Shown one piece after another: positions 17,093 to 25,965 of a stretch of DNA of 64,000 nucleotides (position 1 is the first letter of the stretch; each line of letters begins with the position of its first letter). Made by a program: the position numbers and the translations under genes. This DNA comes from Flavobacterium johnsoniae UW101. Lineage in GTDB: Bacteria > Bacteroidota > Bacteroidia > Flavobacteriales > Flavobacteriaceae. Where the stretch lies: NCBI RefSeq assembly GCF_000016645.1, contig NC_009441.1:2976001-3040000 (forward strand), given 5' to 3'. The notes beneath the pieces are model-generated. The model was given only the letters and a program-made list of their open reading frames with translations, did no database searches and was not told where the DNA came from.

Positions 17093-17794
17093 ATGAAAAA
17101 CAATTCAACTTTTAAAAGTGCGATTTCTAGTATTTCTTTTCCCGAAAGCGAGAAAATTTACGGTAAATCGATTCATGATCCAATTTTAAGCCTTATTGTA
17201 AAAGATCATCCTTCTTTTTGTGATGATGATTCTATTTCGGTTCAGGAATTAAATGAATACCGTCAAAAGTATATTTCGAATTATTTGTCTACTGAGATAG
17301 GAATGCTTTCTGATCTTGAGAAAAATGTTATTTCGTCATTAAAAGAAGACAAATCGATTGTAAGCATTGTTGAAGATGAAGATGAAACGAGAAGTTTTGG
17401 TCAAAAAATAGCCGATAAAGTGGCAGATTTTGGCGGAAGCTGGACGTTTATAATTTCTTTTGTTGTTTTTATTGTCATTTGGATTGGCTCAAATGTTTAT
17501 ATTTTGGTTAACAAAGGTTTTGATCCGTATCCGTTTATTTTATTGAATTTAATTTTATCATGTATTGCGGCACTTCAGGCTCCGGTAATCATGATGAGCC
17601 AAAACCGTCAGGAAGAAAAAGACCGAAACCGCGCTAAAAAAGATTACATGATTAATCTGAAATCTGAATTAGAAATTAGAATGATTCACGATAAAATTGA
17701 TCATCTTATTATGCATCAGCAGCAAGAATTAATTGAAATTCAAAAAGTGCAGATCGAAATGATGAATGATATTTTGAACCAGGTTAAGAAGTAA
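17093..17794 (+). CDS. DUF1003 domain membrane protein
   Basis: The 233-residue protein has a soluble N-terminal part of about 105 residues, then FGQKIADKVADFGGSW leading into two membrane helices at about 120-140 and 148-170. A conserved LQAPVIMMSQNRQEEKDR segment follows, then a charged coiled-coil tail. The FGxxxADxVAxFxGSWxFI and QAPxIMMSQNRQ signatures define DUF1003. No biochemical role is established; it is an inner-membrane protein. It ends 17 nt from the convergent DUF2752 gene. Confidence 0.88.
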   Translation: MKNNSTFKSAISSISFPESEKIYGKSIHDPILSLIVKDHPSFCDDDSISVQELNEYRQKYISNYLSTEIGMLSDLEKNVISSLKEDKSIVSIVEDEDETRSFGQKIADKVADFGGSWTFIISFVVFIVIWIGSNVYILVNKGFDPYPFILLNLILSCIAALQAPVIMMSQNRQEEKDRNRAKKDYMINLKSELEIRMIHDKIDHLIMHQQQELIEIQKVQIEMMNDILNQVKK

Positions 17795-17810
17795 AACTGC
17801 TTTCTTAAAA

Positions 17811-18095
17811 TTAAATATAAAAGTGTTTATAGATGTAACCAATGCACATAAAAATGATATTCAGGGTTGCTGCTTTCCATATTATTTTGTGATAATTTCT
17901 GGATTTATCCAAAAAATATAAACCAACTAAAACTAAAAAAAGAAGAGTTGTGTAAATTGCCGGATACATATAAAATGCTGCCGAAAATTCGCCTTTAAAA
18001 AGTAAGAATAAAGAGCGTTGAAAACCACAGCCCAGACACTCAAAACCAAAGAGTTTTTTAAACGGGCAGGGGATCATATATTTCTCTAAATTCAC
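17811..18095 (-). CDS. DUF2752 domain protein
   Basis: The 94-residue protein has the DUF2752 hallmark near its start: CPFKK, FGFECLGCGFQRS, then FKGEFSAAFYMYP. Two or three hydrophobic helices occupy residues about 40-90. The cysteines (C10, C20, C23) suggest metal or disulfide chemistry but no function is known. It is convergent with the DUF1003 gene, and no clear terminator lies in the 17-nt gap. Confidence 0.88.
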   Translation of the reverse strand: MNLEKYMIPCPFKKLFGFECLGCGFQRSLFLLFKGEFSAAFYMYPAIYTTLLFLVLVGLYFLDKSRNYHKIIWKAATLNIIFMCIGYIYKHFYI

Positions 18096-18200
18096 GGGTG
18101 ATTTTTTTACAATTTTACAAAAAAATATTGGATAACATTTTAAAAGAAAAACAACAGTTAATTTAAAGTTTTATACTTTTGAAATCTCAAACTCAAAAAA

Positions 18201-18386
18201 ATGAAAACGTTTAAAATTATAATCATGATTCTTGCTATTTCAGTTGCTTTGTACGAGCAGGTTTCAGATCAAAAAAATATCTATGTAATGGTTATTGCAA
18301 TTGCAGTTTTCATGTACGGAATGATGCAGCTGAGCGCAAAAACACCAAGTAAGAATCAAGAAAAAGAAGAGCAGGATGTTGACTAA
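18201..18386 (+). CDS. Small membrane protein, hypothetical
   Basis: The 61-residue protein has two hydrophobic stretches (MKTFKIIIMILAISVALY and NIYVMVIAIAVFMYGMM) and a hydrophilic acidic tail. A -7-like TACTTTTG at 18174-18181 lies before it. Its end overlaps the Smr gene start by 11 nt, so the two are co-translated. I do not recognise a family; a two-helix membrane accessory protein is all that can be said. Confidence 0.7.
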   Translation: MKTFKIIIMILAISVALYEQVSDQKNIYVMVIAIAVFMYGMMQLSAKTPSKNQEKEEQDVD

Positions 18387-18927
18387 AGGAGATAAAGTTT
18401 CGGTTTTAGACGAGGCAATAAACGGAACTGTGGTTTCGGTTAAAAACAATGAAGTTTTAATAGAAACTGAAGACGGATTTACGATGACATTTTTTGTCAA
18501 TGAATTAGTTAAAATACAAGATTCCAGTGATTTAATGAATTCTATTAAAAGAATTAATTTAGAAGAAGTTACAAAAGAGAAAACTGAGCCTAAACCGAGA
18601 AGTTTTGTAAAAGAAAAGAAGGATAAACGCGATGTTGCAGTTCCAGAATTTGATTTACATATCGAAAAACTGGTTCCAAATAAACGAGGAATGTCAAATT
18701 ATGATATCCTGACTCTGCAGACTGAAACTGCAAAAAGACATATTGAATTTGCGATACGAAACCGCATTCCAAAAATTGTTTTTATTCACGGTGTCGGCGA
18801 AGGAATTTTAAAAGCCGAACTTGATTTTTTATTAGGCCGTTATGACGGAATTGATTTTCAGGATGCGAATTATCAAAAATACGGCTTAGGTGCAACCGAA
18901 GTTTATATTCGTCAGAGTAACAAATAA
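18376..18927 (+). CDS. Smr-domain (MutS2-like C-terminal) protein
   Basis: The 183-residue protein starts with a small KOW/Tudor-like beta-barrel (KGDKVSVLDEAINGTVVSV, about 4-50), then a lysine-rich linker. A C-terminal Smr domain follows at about 90-181: FDLHIEKL gives the DxH motif, and the signature IHGVGEGILKAEL lies at about 136-148. Smr domains are nucleases or nucleic-acid-binding modules in MutS2 and ribosome rescue; stand-alone Smr proteins of Bacteroidota have unclear substrates. It is translationally coupled to the preceding small membrane protein. Confidence 0.88.
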   Translation: MLTKGDKVSVLDEAINGTVVSVKNNEVLIETEDGFTMTFFVNELVKIQDSSDLMNSIKRINLEEVTKEKTEPKPRSFVKEKKDKRDVAVPEFDLHIEKLVPNKRGMSNYDILTLQTETAKRHIEFAIRNRIPKIVFIHGVGEGILKAELDFLLGRYDGIDFQDANYQKYGLGATEVYIRQSNK

Positions 18928-18963
18928 AATTGTTTTTATAGTTTAAAATCATTCATTTTAGAG

Positions 18964-19033
18964 CATAAAAAAACGTCCGTTTTTCAGTATTGATTTAATT
19001 TAAAAATCAAATGAAAAACGGACGTTTTTTTTG
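18964..19033. terminator. Long perfect-stem bidirectional terminator
   Basis: AAAAAACGTCCGTTTTTCA pairs perfectly with its complement ending at 19032, 19 bp in all, with A and T tracts. It separates convergent genes. The loop is about 29 nt and AT-rich. Confidence 0.9.
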
Positions 19034-19067
19034 TAAGAAATAAAAGCTGTGAATCCTTTTGTTTTTA

Positions 19068-20075
19068 CTATAAGTTTACTGTTATTTTACCCAAAGTAAA
19101 AGTGTTCCCTAACTGAAAGTAACTGCTGTCTTTTGTTAGTTTTACATTTTTTAGTACAACTGTATGGATAAATGTTTTGTCTCCAATTTTTTCTGTAGTT
19201 ACTTCTATAGTTGCTTTTTTTGTTTCACTTGTATCAGCACCAATCCAGGTTTGATTTAGTAATGGCAAGCTTGGAATTTGAGCTGCGCAGAAATCATATG
19301 TAGAAGTAATACTTCCAGACCCGTTTACAAAATTTCGATAAACAACTTTATTGGTTGTTGCAGTAATTGCTTGAGATCTTGGTTGATTCGGTGCAGTTGC
19401 TTCATTAGTAAGTAAAGCAGGATCTAAATTCTCTACTGTTAAAGTAAATGAAGCATTGTAATTATAGATTTTTTTATTGTCAGGACAGTTAAAAGCTTCT
19501 CCAGTATCAGTATTTTGAAATGTTAAATCAGCAGGTGTAACAGTTGTTTTGAAAGTACCAAACTCAAATATTTCCTGAACCTGAGGACCAGATGGTTTTT
19601 GAAAAGTAATGTTTTCAAATGTAATAACATGATTATATGCCTCGATTCGAAATGAATCATTTGCATCTGTCGTTGTAGGAACCTGAGAAGAAACAATTTT
19701 TATTTTTCCAGAAGCTCCAACCCATTCTTCAGTAACATTTGGAGAACTAGGCGGAATAGTGCCGCAGATATTATCTTTTGCGACCGCTCCGTTATAAGCT
19801 CTGTATAAAACTCGGTATATTGAGTTATCGATGTCGTACGTTACAGTTCCATTGTTATTTACAAGTCCATTGGTTTGAGGCAGCTGTAAAACAAATGCTT
19901 CTTGAGTTTTTAACTTATATATTATCGTAGGATCAGTACTAAGCGAGTTTTCTGTAAATGTAGTACAGCTTACAGGAGTTACAGAATCAAAATTGATTTC
20001 GTCTACGGTTAGATCACCATCGTCGCAGCCGTTTAACAAAAACGCCAGAAATATAAGGCTTGCATATTTTTTCAT
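19068..20075 (-). CDS. Lipoprotein with an internal duplication
   Basis: The 335-residue protein has a lipoprotein signal peptide with lipobox LNGC (Cys at about 16) followed by DDGD, an acidic surface-export-type start. Two similar halves are visible. Residues about 40-175 contain ICGTIPPSSPNVTEEWVGA and residues about 190-325 contain FCAAQIPSLPLLNQTWIGAD, each preceded by a YRxxxNG-type strand and followed by a Lys-rich strand ending in a V/I-rich turn. I do not recognise a named family. The two domains are probably all-beta, and cysteines recur at matching places. Confidence 0.7.
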   Translation of the reverse strand: MKKYASLIFLAFLLNGCDDGDLTVDEINFDSVTPVSCTTFTENSLSTDPTIIYKLKTQEAFVLQLPQTNGLVNNNGTVTYDIDNSIYRVLYRAYNGAVAKDNICGTIPPSSPNVTEEWVGASGKIKIVSSQVPTTTDANDSFRIEAYNHVITFENITFQKPSGPQVQEIFEFGTFKTTVTPADLTFQNTDTGEAFNCPDNKKIYNYNASFTLTVENLDPALLTNEATAPNQPRSQAITATTNKVVYRNFVNGSGSITSTYDFCAAQIPSLPLLNQTWIGADTSETKKATIEVTTEKIGDKTFIHTVVLKNVKLTKDSSYFQLGNTFTLGKITVNL

Positions 20076-20148
20076 TGTAGTTTTATTTGTGCCAAAAATA
20101 GTGAAAAATTTGGCAAATGATATTTAAGATTAGACAATTGATATTTTA

Positions 20149-20156
20149 TAACTTTG
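20149..20156 (+). promoter_or_regulatory. -7 element of the cysteine desulfurase gene
   Basis: TAACTTTG is a perfect TAnnTTTG match ending 5 nt before the ATG at 20162, implying a leaderless or nearly leaderless transcript. No good TTG lies at the expected distance upstream. Confidence 0.5.
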
Positions 20157-20161
20157 CATTA

Positions 20162-21286
20162 ATGAAAAAAGTATATCTCGATAACGCCTCAACTACTGCG
20201 ATGCGTCCAGAAGTTGTTCAGGAAATGACTAAAATTATGAGTGAAGATTTTGGAAATCCATCATCTACACATAGTTTTGGACGTAATGCAAAAACAATTT
20301 TAGAACTTTCAAGAAAAACTATTGCTAAATATTTAAATTGTTCTGCACAGGAAATTCTTTTTACTTCGGGCGGGACTGAAGCTGATAACTGGATTTTAAG
20401 ATCGGCAGTTGAAGATCTTAAGGTAGAACGTATTATTACTTCAAGAATTGAACATCATGCCGTTTTATACACTGTTTTGGCTTTACAGTCTGATTATAAT
20501 ATTCAGGTTGATTATGTAAATGTAAATACTGACGGAAGCATTGATTTAACGCATCTGTCTAATTTATTATCTGACGAAAAGAAGACAATCGTTAGTTTAA
20601 TGCATGTAAACAACGAAACAGGAACTATTTTAGATTTAGAAAGAGTAAGTGTTATTTGCAAGCAATATAATGCCTTATTTCATTCAGATACAGTTCAGTC
20701 AGTTGGTAAAACAGAAATTGATCTTCAAAAAACTTCTGTAGACTTTATTTTAGCAAGCGCACATAAATTTCATGGACCAAAAGGTATTGGTTTTGCTTTT
20801 ATTCGAAAAAATACTGGTTTACAGCCTTTAATTTTTGGAGGTGAGCAGGAAAAAGGATTGCGTGCTGGGACAGAAGCAGTGCATCAAATTGCCGGAATGG
20901 CTAAAGCGCTGTCTCTTTCTTATGAAAATTTAGATCAGGAGAGAAATTATATTTCTGATTTAAAGAAATATCTAATACAACAATTAGAAATTGAATTTCC
21001 GGGTTTTAGAATAAACGGGAAAAAGGATGATTTTTATAATATTATAAATATTACACTGCCATTTTCTTCAGATAAAACTTCTATGCTTTTGTTTAGTTTG
21101 GATATGAAGGGGATTGCTGTTTCTAGAGGAAGTGCCTGTCAGTCAGGAAGTATAAAGCCTTCGCATGTTTTAAAAGAAATGCTTTCAGAAGCTGACTTAA
21201 AACTGCCAAATCTCAGAATTTCATTTAGTCATTACAATACAAGAGAAGATATCGACTGGCTGATTGAGAGTTTAAAAAATGTTTAA
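20162..21286 (+). CDS. Cysteine desulfurase (NifS/IscS family)
   Basis: This PLP enzyme removes sulfur from cysteine to leave alanine and a protein persulfide, used for Fe-S clusters or thio-modification. The 374-residue form starts at the ATG at 20162 (the 15 codons upstream overlap the promoter). Visible are YLDNASTT, the PLP-binding SGGTEADN and IEHHAVL, the PLP lysine K202 in SAHKFHGPKG, and the catalytic C326 in RGSACQSGS. The loop around C326 is of the longer IscS-like kind. No iscU or regulator lies nearby, so this may be a tRNA-thiolation or general desulfurase. Confidence 0.92.
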   Translation: MKKVYLDNASTTAMRPEVVQEMTKIMSEDFGNPSSTHSFGRNAKTILELSRKTIAKYLNCSAQEILFTSGGTEADNWILRSAVEDLKVERIITSRIEHHAVLYTVLALQSDYNIQVDYVNVNTDGSIDLTHLSNLLSDEKKTIVSLMHVNNETGTILDLERVSVICKQYNALFHSDTVQSVGKTEIDLQKTSVDFILASAHKFHGPKGIGFAFIRKNTGLQPLIFGGEQEKGLRAGTEAVHQIAGMAKALSLSYENLDQERNYISDLKKYLIQQLEIEFPGFRINGKKDDFYNIINITLPFSSDKTSMLLFSLDMKGIAVSRGSACQSGSIKPSHVLKEMLSEADLKLPNLRISFSHYNTREDIDWLIESLKNV

Positions 21287-21325
21287 AAAGATGTACAACT
21301 CTGAGTTTGCATTTTTTAAAATAAT

Positions 21326-21364
21326 AAAAAGCCGGATCAAAAAACAATTTGATCCGGCTTTTTA
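21326..21364. terminator. Bidirectional terminator
   Basis: The stem AAAAAGCCGGATCAAA/TTTGATCCGGCTTTTT lies between the convergent desulfurase and tsaC genes. Confidence 0.9.
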
Positions 21365-21373
21365 ATTTAAGTT

Positions 21374-21943
21374 CTATTTTCGAATAATTTTTACCTGAGA
21401 ATCATTTGTCAGTTTTATAATTGTCGAAGGTTTTCCGGCAACTTTATCCTGATTTAGTTTTACGACATAATCGACTCCATTAATAATTTCAGGACTGATC
21501 TCTTTAAAAGACATTGGTGTTGGCTGTCCGGAAATATTTGCCGATGTAGAAACCAAAGGTTTTTTCATTCTTTCCATTAGTTTGTAGCAAAAAGGCTCTT
21601 TTACTAATCTAACTCCAAGTGATTTATCTGCAGAAATAACATTGTGAGCTACATTTCTGGCATCGTCCAGGATTAATGTTGTTGGTTTTTCAGATAAATC
21701 TAAAATCTGCCATGCGACTTCGGGAATATTCTTAAAAACATTGTACATCATTTTTTCTCCATTCATTAAAACGATCATGCTTTGTGTTTCGGCACGTTGT
21801 TTTAACTTGTATATTTTTGCAACAGCTTCCGGATTCGTCGCATCACAGCCAATTCCCCAAACGGTATCAGTTGGATAAAGTATGATTCCGCCTTCTTTTA
21901 TAACTTCGTAAGCGTTGATTATTTCTTGATTTATAGTATCCAT
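21374..21943 (-). CDS. tsaC: L-threonylcarbamoyladenylate synthase (TsaC/Sua5 family)
   Basis: This enzyme makes threonylcarbamoyl-AMP from threonine, bicarbonate and ATP for the t6A37 modification of ANN-decoding tRNAs. The 189-residue protein contains only the YrdC domain, so it is of the TsaC rather than Sua5 length. Motifs are LYPTDTVWGIGCDA near the start, KIYKLKQR with the conserved K and R, and STSANISGQPTP. A CAAAGGTA at 21978-21985 (-7 TACCTTTG on the minus strand) could be its promoter, but no -33 is evident. Confidence 0.9.
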   Translation of the reverse strand: MDTINQEIINAYEVIKEGGIILYPTDTVWGIGCDATNPEAVAKIYKLKQRAETQSMIVLMNGEKMMYNVFKNIPEVAWQILDLSEKPTTLILDDARNVAHNVISADKSLGVRLVKEPFCYKLMERMKKPLVSTSANISGQPTPMSFKEISPEIINGVDYVVKLNQDKVAGKPSTIIKLTNDSQVKIIRK

Positions 21944-22181
21944 AATAAGTAATTTGTTCTTTAAAGATAAAGAAATGCAAAGGTAAATAATAAACGCAAA
22001 AAAAAGATGTTTGAAAAAGTAATTGAGTTTAATGAAAAAATGCTCAAATAATTATTTTAAAAACCGATAAAAAAATAGGGTATAAGTTTTTTTAACGCTT
22101 ATTTTGCATTGTTATTTGTTATACTTTGCATTAGATAAATTAATAACTATTTTTTATTTTAAACTTGAAATTTAATTTTTA

Positions 22182-23315
22182 ATGATGAAAATAATCCTCG
22201 ATTCGCAAGCTTTTAATTACCAGAAATATGGAGGGGTTTCAAGATATTATACAGAGATTTTTTCTATTCTTTCTAAAAAAGACAACTTAGAAATTATTAC
22301 GCCTTGGTTTTATACAAGAAATATATATTACAAGGAAAGTGTGCTCTACAATAAGACACAGAAGCAAAACACTTTTTTTTTAGAGCTTTTATCTAAATTA
22401 GGAATTAGTATTAGGAAGAAAAGTAAAAAACTAAACTATTCCAGAACTATTAATAGATTGAATTCAAAGGATACTTTTGATGTATTTGTACCAACATACT
22501 ACGATCCTTATTTTTTGAATTTAATAAATGGAAAGCCTTTCGTTTTAACAGTTTACGATATGATTCATGAGCTCTTTCCCGAATACTTTTCTGATGCAGA
22601 TGAACTGAAAAAAAATAAATTATTATTAATCGAAAAGGCCGCAAAAATTATTGCTGTTTCTCAAAATACAAAAAAAGACATTTTAACATTGTATCCTCAT
22701 ATAGATGAATCAAAAATAGAAGTCATCTATCATGGTACATCAATTAAAGTGAATGAAAATACTGAGGCGGATTTACCAGAAAATTATATTCTATATGTTG
22801 GTTCCAGATCAGATTATAAAAACTTTAAATTTTTAGCAGATTCTATAAAAGTACTTTTAAAGAATAATCCGAATTTGTTTTTAGTTTGTGCAGGAGGAGG
22901 AAAATTTGATAAGGAGGAAATCGAATTTATAAAAAGTTTAGATTTAGAAAAACAAATATTGCAGCTGGATTTTAAAGAACATGAATTGGGATATTTTTAT
23001 AAAAAAGCAAAATGTTTTGTGTTTCCTTCCCTTTATGAAGGTTTTGGAATTCCTGTGTTAGAATCGATGGCTTGCGAATGCCCGGTGGTTTTAGGAAATC
23101 ATAGTTCTTTTCCTGAGGTGGCAGGAAATGCAGGAGTTTATTTTGATGTTAATAGTAAAGATGATTTAAGAAACAAGATTCAAAGTCTTCTTGAAAATGA
23201 AGCAATGAGAATAGAATTTTCATTAAAAGGTATCGAACAAATTAAAAGGTTTACTTGGGAAAACGCCGCACAGCAATGTCTAGATCTTTATAAAAAGTCA
23301 GTTCAAATTAATTAG
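22182..23315 (+). CDS. GT4-type glycosyltransferase
   Basis: The 377-residue protein has a GT-B fold. The N-terminal part contains the acceptor-side motif FNYQKYGGVSRYYTE, and the C-terminal domain (about 195-375) has YVGSRSDYKNF and the nucleotide-sugar motif FPSLYEGFGIPVLESMACE, with the E-x7-E pair of GT4 retaining enzymes. It is expected to act at the cytoplasmic face of the inner membrane. The start may be this ATG or the next codon, also ATG. It opens the forward run of surface-glycan genes 22182-25965; the sugar donor is unknown. Confidence 0.88.
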   Translation: MMKIILDSQAFNYQKYGGVSRYYTEIFSILSKKDNLEIITPWFYTRNIYYKESVLYNKTQKQNTFFLELLSKLGISIRKKSKKLNYSRTINRLNSKDTFDVFVPTYYDPYFLNLINGKPFVLTVYDMIHELFPEYFSDADELKKNKLLLIEKAAKIIAVSQNTKKDILTLYPHIDESKIEVIYHGTSIKVNENTEADLPENYILYVGSRSDYKNFKFLADSIKVLLKNNPNLFLVCAGGGKFDKEEIEFIKSLDLEKQILQLDFKEHELGYFYKKAKCFVFPSLYEGFGIPVLESMACECPVVLGNHSSFPEVAGNAGVYFDVNSKDDLRNKIQSLLENEAMRIEFSLKGIEQIKRFTWENAAQQCLDLYKKSVQIN

Positions 23316-23321
23316 AAAAGA

Positions 23322-24248
23322 ATGAATAACTATAAAACAAAATCACCAGTACTATTTTTAATTTTTAATCGTCCAGATGTAACTGAGCAGGTTTTTGAAC
23401 AGATTAAAAAAATGCAGCCTGAAAAGTTGTATGTAGCTGCTGATGGCCCTAGAAAAGACAAGTCTAATGAAGAAGAACTTTGCAGCGAAACCAGAAGTAT
23501 TATAAATAAAATTGACTGGAATTGTGAAGTTAAAACCTTGTTTCGTGATGAAAATTTAGGTTGTAAATATGCAGTTTCATCTGCGATAAATTGGTTTTTT
23601 GAAAATGAAGAAGAAGGAATTATTTTAGAAGATGATTGTCTTCCTTCTGATGATTTTTTCATCTTTTGCGATGCAATGCTTGAAAAATACCGATATGATA
23701 CTAGAATAAGACATATTGGCGGCAGTAATTTGCAAATGGGACAAAAACATGGACAAGACAGTTATTATTTTTCTAATTTAACTCATGTATGGGGATGGGC
23801 CTCATGGCGTAGAGCTTGGAAAGATTATGATGTTGAGCTTTCGAAATATAAAGATATTGATGCTGAAAGCAGTTTTAAATTGATTTTCAGCGATCCAATT
23901 ATTGTTGATAGCTGGAAGTATATTTTTAATAAAATGCTAAGAAACGGAATTGATACATGGGATTATCAATGGACCATAACTAATTTTTTTAATAATAGTT
24001 TGTCAATTATTCCTAATGTAAATTTAATTAGTAATATAGGTTTTGGTGTAAATGCTACACACACTATGGATGTTAACGATACTTTTTCAAATCTTAAAAC
24101 TGAAAAACTCGGAGAGATCACACATCCTATTTTGGTTCTTGCCAGCAAAAATGCTGATTTTTTTACCTTATCCAGAGAGTTTAATGTAGAAAGAAAGAGA
24201 AGAAAAAATAAGTGGAGAAAATTAAAATTTTGGAAAAAATATAATTAA
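23322..24248 (+). CDS. Nucleotide-diphospho-sugar transferase-like protein
   Basis: The 308-residue protein has a GT-A-type Rossmann start (PVLFLIFNRPDVTEQVFEQI) and an acidic metal-binding motif GIILEDDCLPSDDFF at about 96-110. A conserved tryptophan-rich segment follows, THVWGWASWRRAWKDYD at about 149-165. These features match a bacterial group annotated as nucleotide-diphospho-sugar transferases found in O-antigen clusters. It starts 6 nt after the GT4 gene and ends 7 nt before the next GT2 gene, so it is part of one operon. Donor and acceptor are unknown. Confidence 0.8.
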   Translation: MNNYKTKSPVLFLIFNRPDVTEQVFEQIKKMQPEKLYVAADGPRKDKSNEEELCSETRSIINKIDWNCEVKTLFRDENLGCKYAVSSAINWFFENEEEGIILEDDCLPSDDFFIFCDAMLEKYRYDTRIRHIGGSNLQMGQKHGQDSYYFSNLTHVWGWASWRRAWKDYDVELSKYKDIDAESSFKLIFSDPIIVDSWKYIFNKMLRNGIDTWDYQWTITNFFNNSLSIIPNVNLISNIGFGVNATHTMDVNDTFSNLKTEKLGEITHPILVLASKNADFFTLSREFNVERKRRKNKWRKLKFWKKYN

Positions 24249-24255
24249 GAATAAT

Positions 24256-25077
24256 ATGAGTGTAATATCTGTAATAACTGTAAATTTTAATGATAAAAAT
24301 GGATTGCAGAAAACACTTGAAAGTGTTACTAATCAATCATACAAAGATTTTGAATTCATTGTAATAGATGGAGGAAGTACGGATGGAAGTAAAGAATTGA
24401 TTGAAGAATATCAAGACAAAATTACATATTGGGTTAGTGAAAAAGATAGTGGTGTTTTTAATGCCATGAATAAGGGGATTAAAGCTGCAACAGGAGAATT
24501 TGTAATATTTATGAATGGTGGAGACTGCTTTAATGATAATTTGGTATTACAAGATAATGTTTCAAGTCTGACATCTGAATATGATATTTATTATGGCGAC
24601 AATTATAAACAAAGTAATGGATCAAAAAGACTAAAAACATATACTGAAAAACTTCATTTTTCTTTTTTTTATACAAGTTCTATCAATCATCAGTCAACAT
24701 TTATAAGAAAAAGTCTTTTTGATAAATATTTTTATTATAACGAAAATTATAAAATTGCTTCAGATTGGGAATTTTTTGTTTACACTATATGTCATCAAAA
24801 TGTTGCTTACAAGTATTTAAAGAAAACTATTGCCATTTATGATTTTACAGGAATCTCTTCAAATCCAAAATTTAGAGATTTGTATAATGAAGAAAAAAAA
24901 CAAACTTTTCAAAAATATTTTCCCGCATTTGCGGATGACTATAAAGAAGTTGAAGTTTTAAATTCAAAAAGATTCTTACAATTTCAGCATATAAGAAAAA
25001 ATAAACTCAGCTGGAAGTTATTAAAAGGGTTTATTAGTATATTATTGTTATTTTTGCCTAAAATTGGAAAGAAATAA
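24256..25077 (+). CDS. GT2 glycosyltransferase
   Basis: The 273-residue protein is a GT-A inverting transferase. It begins ISVITVNFNDKNGLQKTLESV, with VIDGGSTDGSKELI for nucleotide binding and NGGDCF in the DxD position (about 94-99). WVSEKDSGVFNAMNKGI is the usual segment of the colanic-acid-like subfamily. The C-terminal part is basic and partly hydrophobic, perhaps peripheral to the membrane. It lies third in the forward glycan operon. Confidence 0.85.
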   Translation: MSVISVITVNFNDKNGLQKTLESVTNQSYKDFEFIVIDGGSTDGSKELIEEYQDKITYWVSEKDSGVFNAMNKGIKAATGEFVIFMNGGDCFNDNLVLQDNVSSLTSEYDIYYGDNYKQSNGSKRLKTYTEKLHFSFFYTSSINHQSTFIRKSLFDKYFYYNENYKIASDWEFFVYTICHQNVAYKYLKKTIAIYDFTGISSNPKFRDLYNEEKKQTFQKYFPAFADDYKEVEVLNSKRFLQFQHIRKNKLSWKLLKGFISILLLFLPKIGKK

Positions 25078-25095
25078 CTCCCCCTTGATTGACAA

Positions 25096-25965
25096 ATGTA
25101 TATGAAGAAAATCCATGTTGGCTTTTTATTTTCGCATGATTATGAGAAATTAAAGTTGTCCATTCCTCCTGTTTATGAAGCTTCTGATAGAATTTTTATT
25201 GCTATGGATGAAAATTTCATTACGTGGTCAGGAAATAAGTTCGAAGTAGATCCTTCTTTCTTTGATTGGTTAGAAGAGTTTGATGTAGATAAAAAGATTG
25301 AAATTTATAAAGATAATTTCTATATCCCATCTCTTACTGAAATTGATATGGATACCAGAGAGCGTCATTTACTCTCTCTAAAAATGGGAATAGGAAATTG
25401 GCTTATTCAGGTAGACAGCGACGAGTATTTTTTTGATTTTGAAAAATTTGTCAAAGATTTAAGAAAATTTGACCATTATCTTGACAATCCAGAAAAAAAG
25501 AAAATTCAGATTGCTGCTTTTTGGGTAATACTTTATAAATATACTGACAATGGAATATTGTATGTTGATCTGCCAATGAAAGCAGTATTTGCTACCAATT
25601 ATCCTGATTATACTTGTGCAAGACGAACAAAAGCACAGGTAATCTACACAGATAATATTGTTTTGCATGAATCCTTATCCAGAACTGAAGAAGAGTTACG
25701 CTTTAAGTTAGAAAATTGGGGACATAAACGCGAAGTGAACCCGGAGTTCTTAGATAAATGGATTAAAGTAAATGAAAACAACTACTCTCAGTTTGAAAAT
25801 TTCTATTACATAGAACCGGAAAGATGGAAACGATTAAATTATTTTCCAAGTAAAGATTTAAAACAAATTAAAGAATTTGTAATAAAATCTAAGGTCTTAA
25901 AGCTCTCTAAGACCTATTTGTTTTCTAAAAATTTTGGACAGTGGTTTAAATTTTTGTTCAAATAA
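25096..25965 (+). CDS. Glycosyltransferase-like protein of uncertain family
   Basis: The 289-residue protein is not firmly recognised. Its N-terminus (KIHVGFLFSHDYEKLKLSIPPVYEASDRIFIAMD) resembles a GT-A nucleotide fold, and an acidic DxD-like motif IQVDSDEYFFDF lies at about 115-126. The rest is rich in aromatic and charged residues (LENWGHKREVNPEF). Position at the end of the glycan operon supports a sugar transfer role. Start: ATG at 25096 or the in-frame ATG at 25102. Its stop codon directly abuts the stop of the convergent GT4 gene, with no spacer. Confidence 0.65.
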   Translation: MYMKKIHVGFLFSHDYEKLKLSIPPVYEASDRIFIAMDENFITWSGNKFEVDPSFFDWLEEFDVDKKIEIYKDNFYIPSLTEIDMDTRERHLLSLKMGIGNWLIQVDSDEYFFDFEKFVKDLRKFDHYLDNPEKKKIQIAAFWVILYKYTDNGILYVDLPMKAVFATNYPDYTCARRTKAQVIYTDNIVLHESLSRTEEELRFKLENWGHKREVNPEFLDKWIKVNENNYSQFENFYYIEPERWKRLNYFPSKDLKQIKEFVIKSKVLKLSKTYLFSKNFGQWFKFLFK

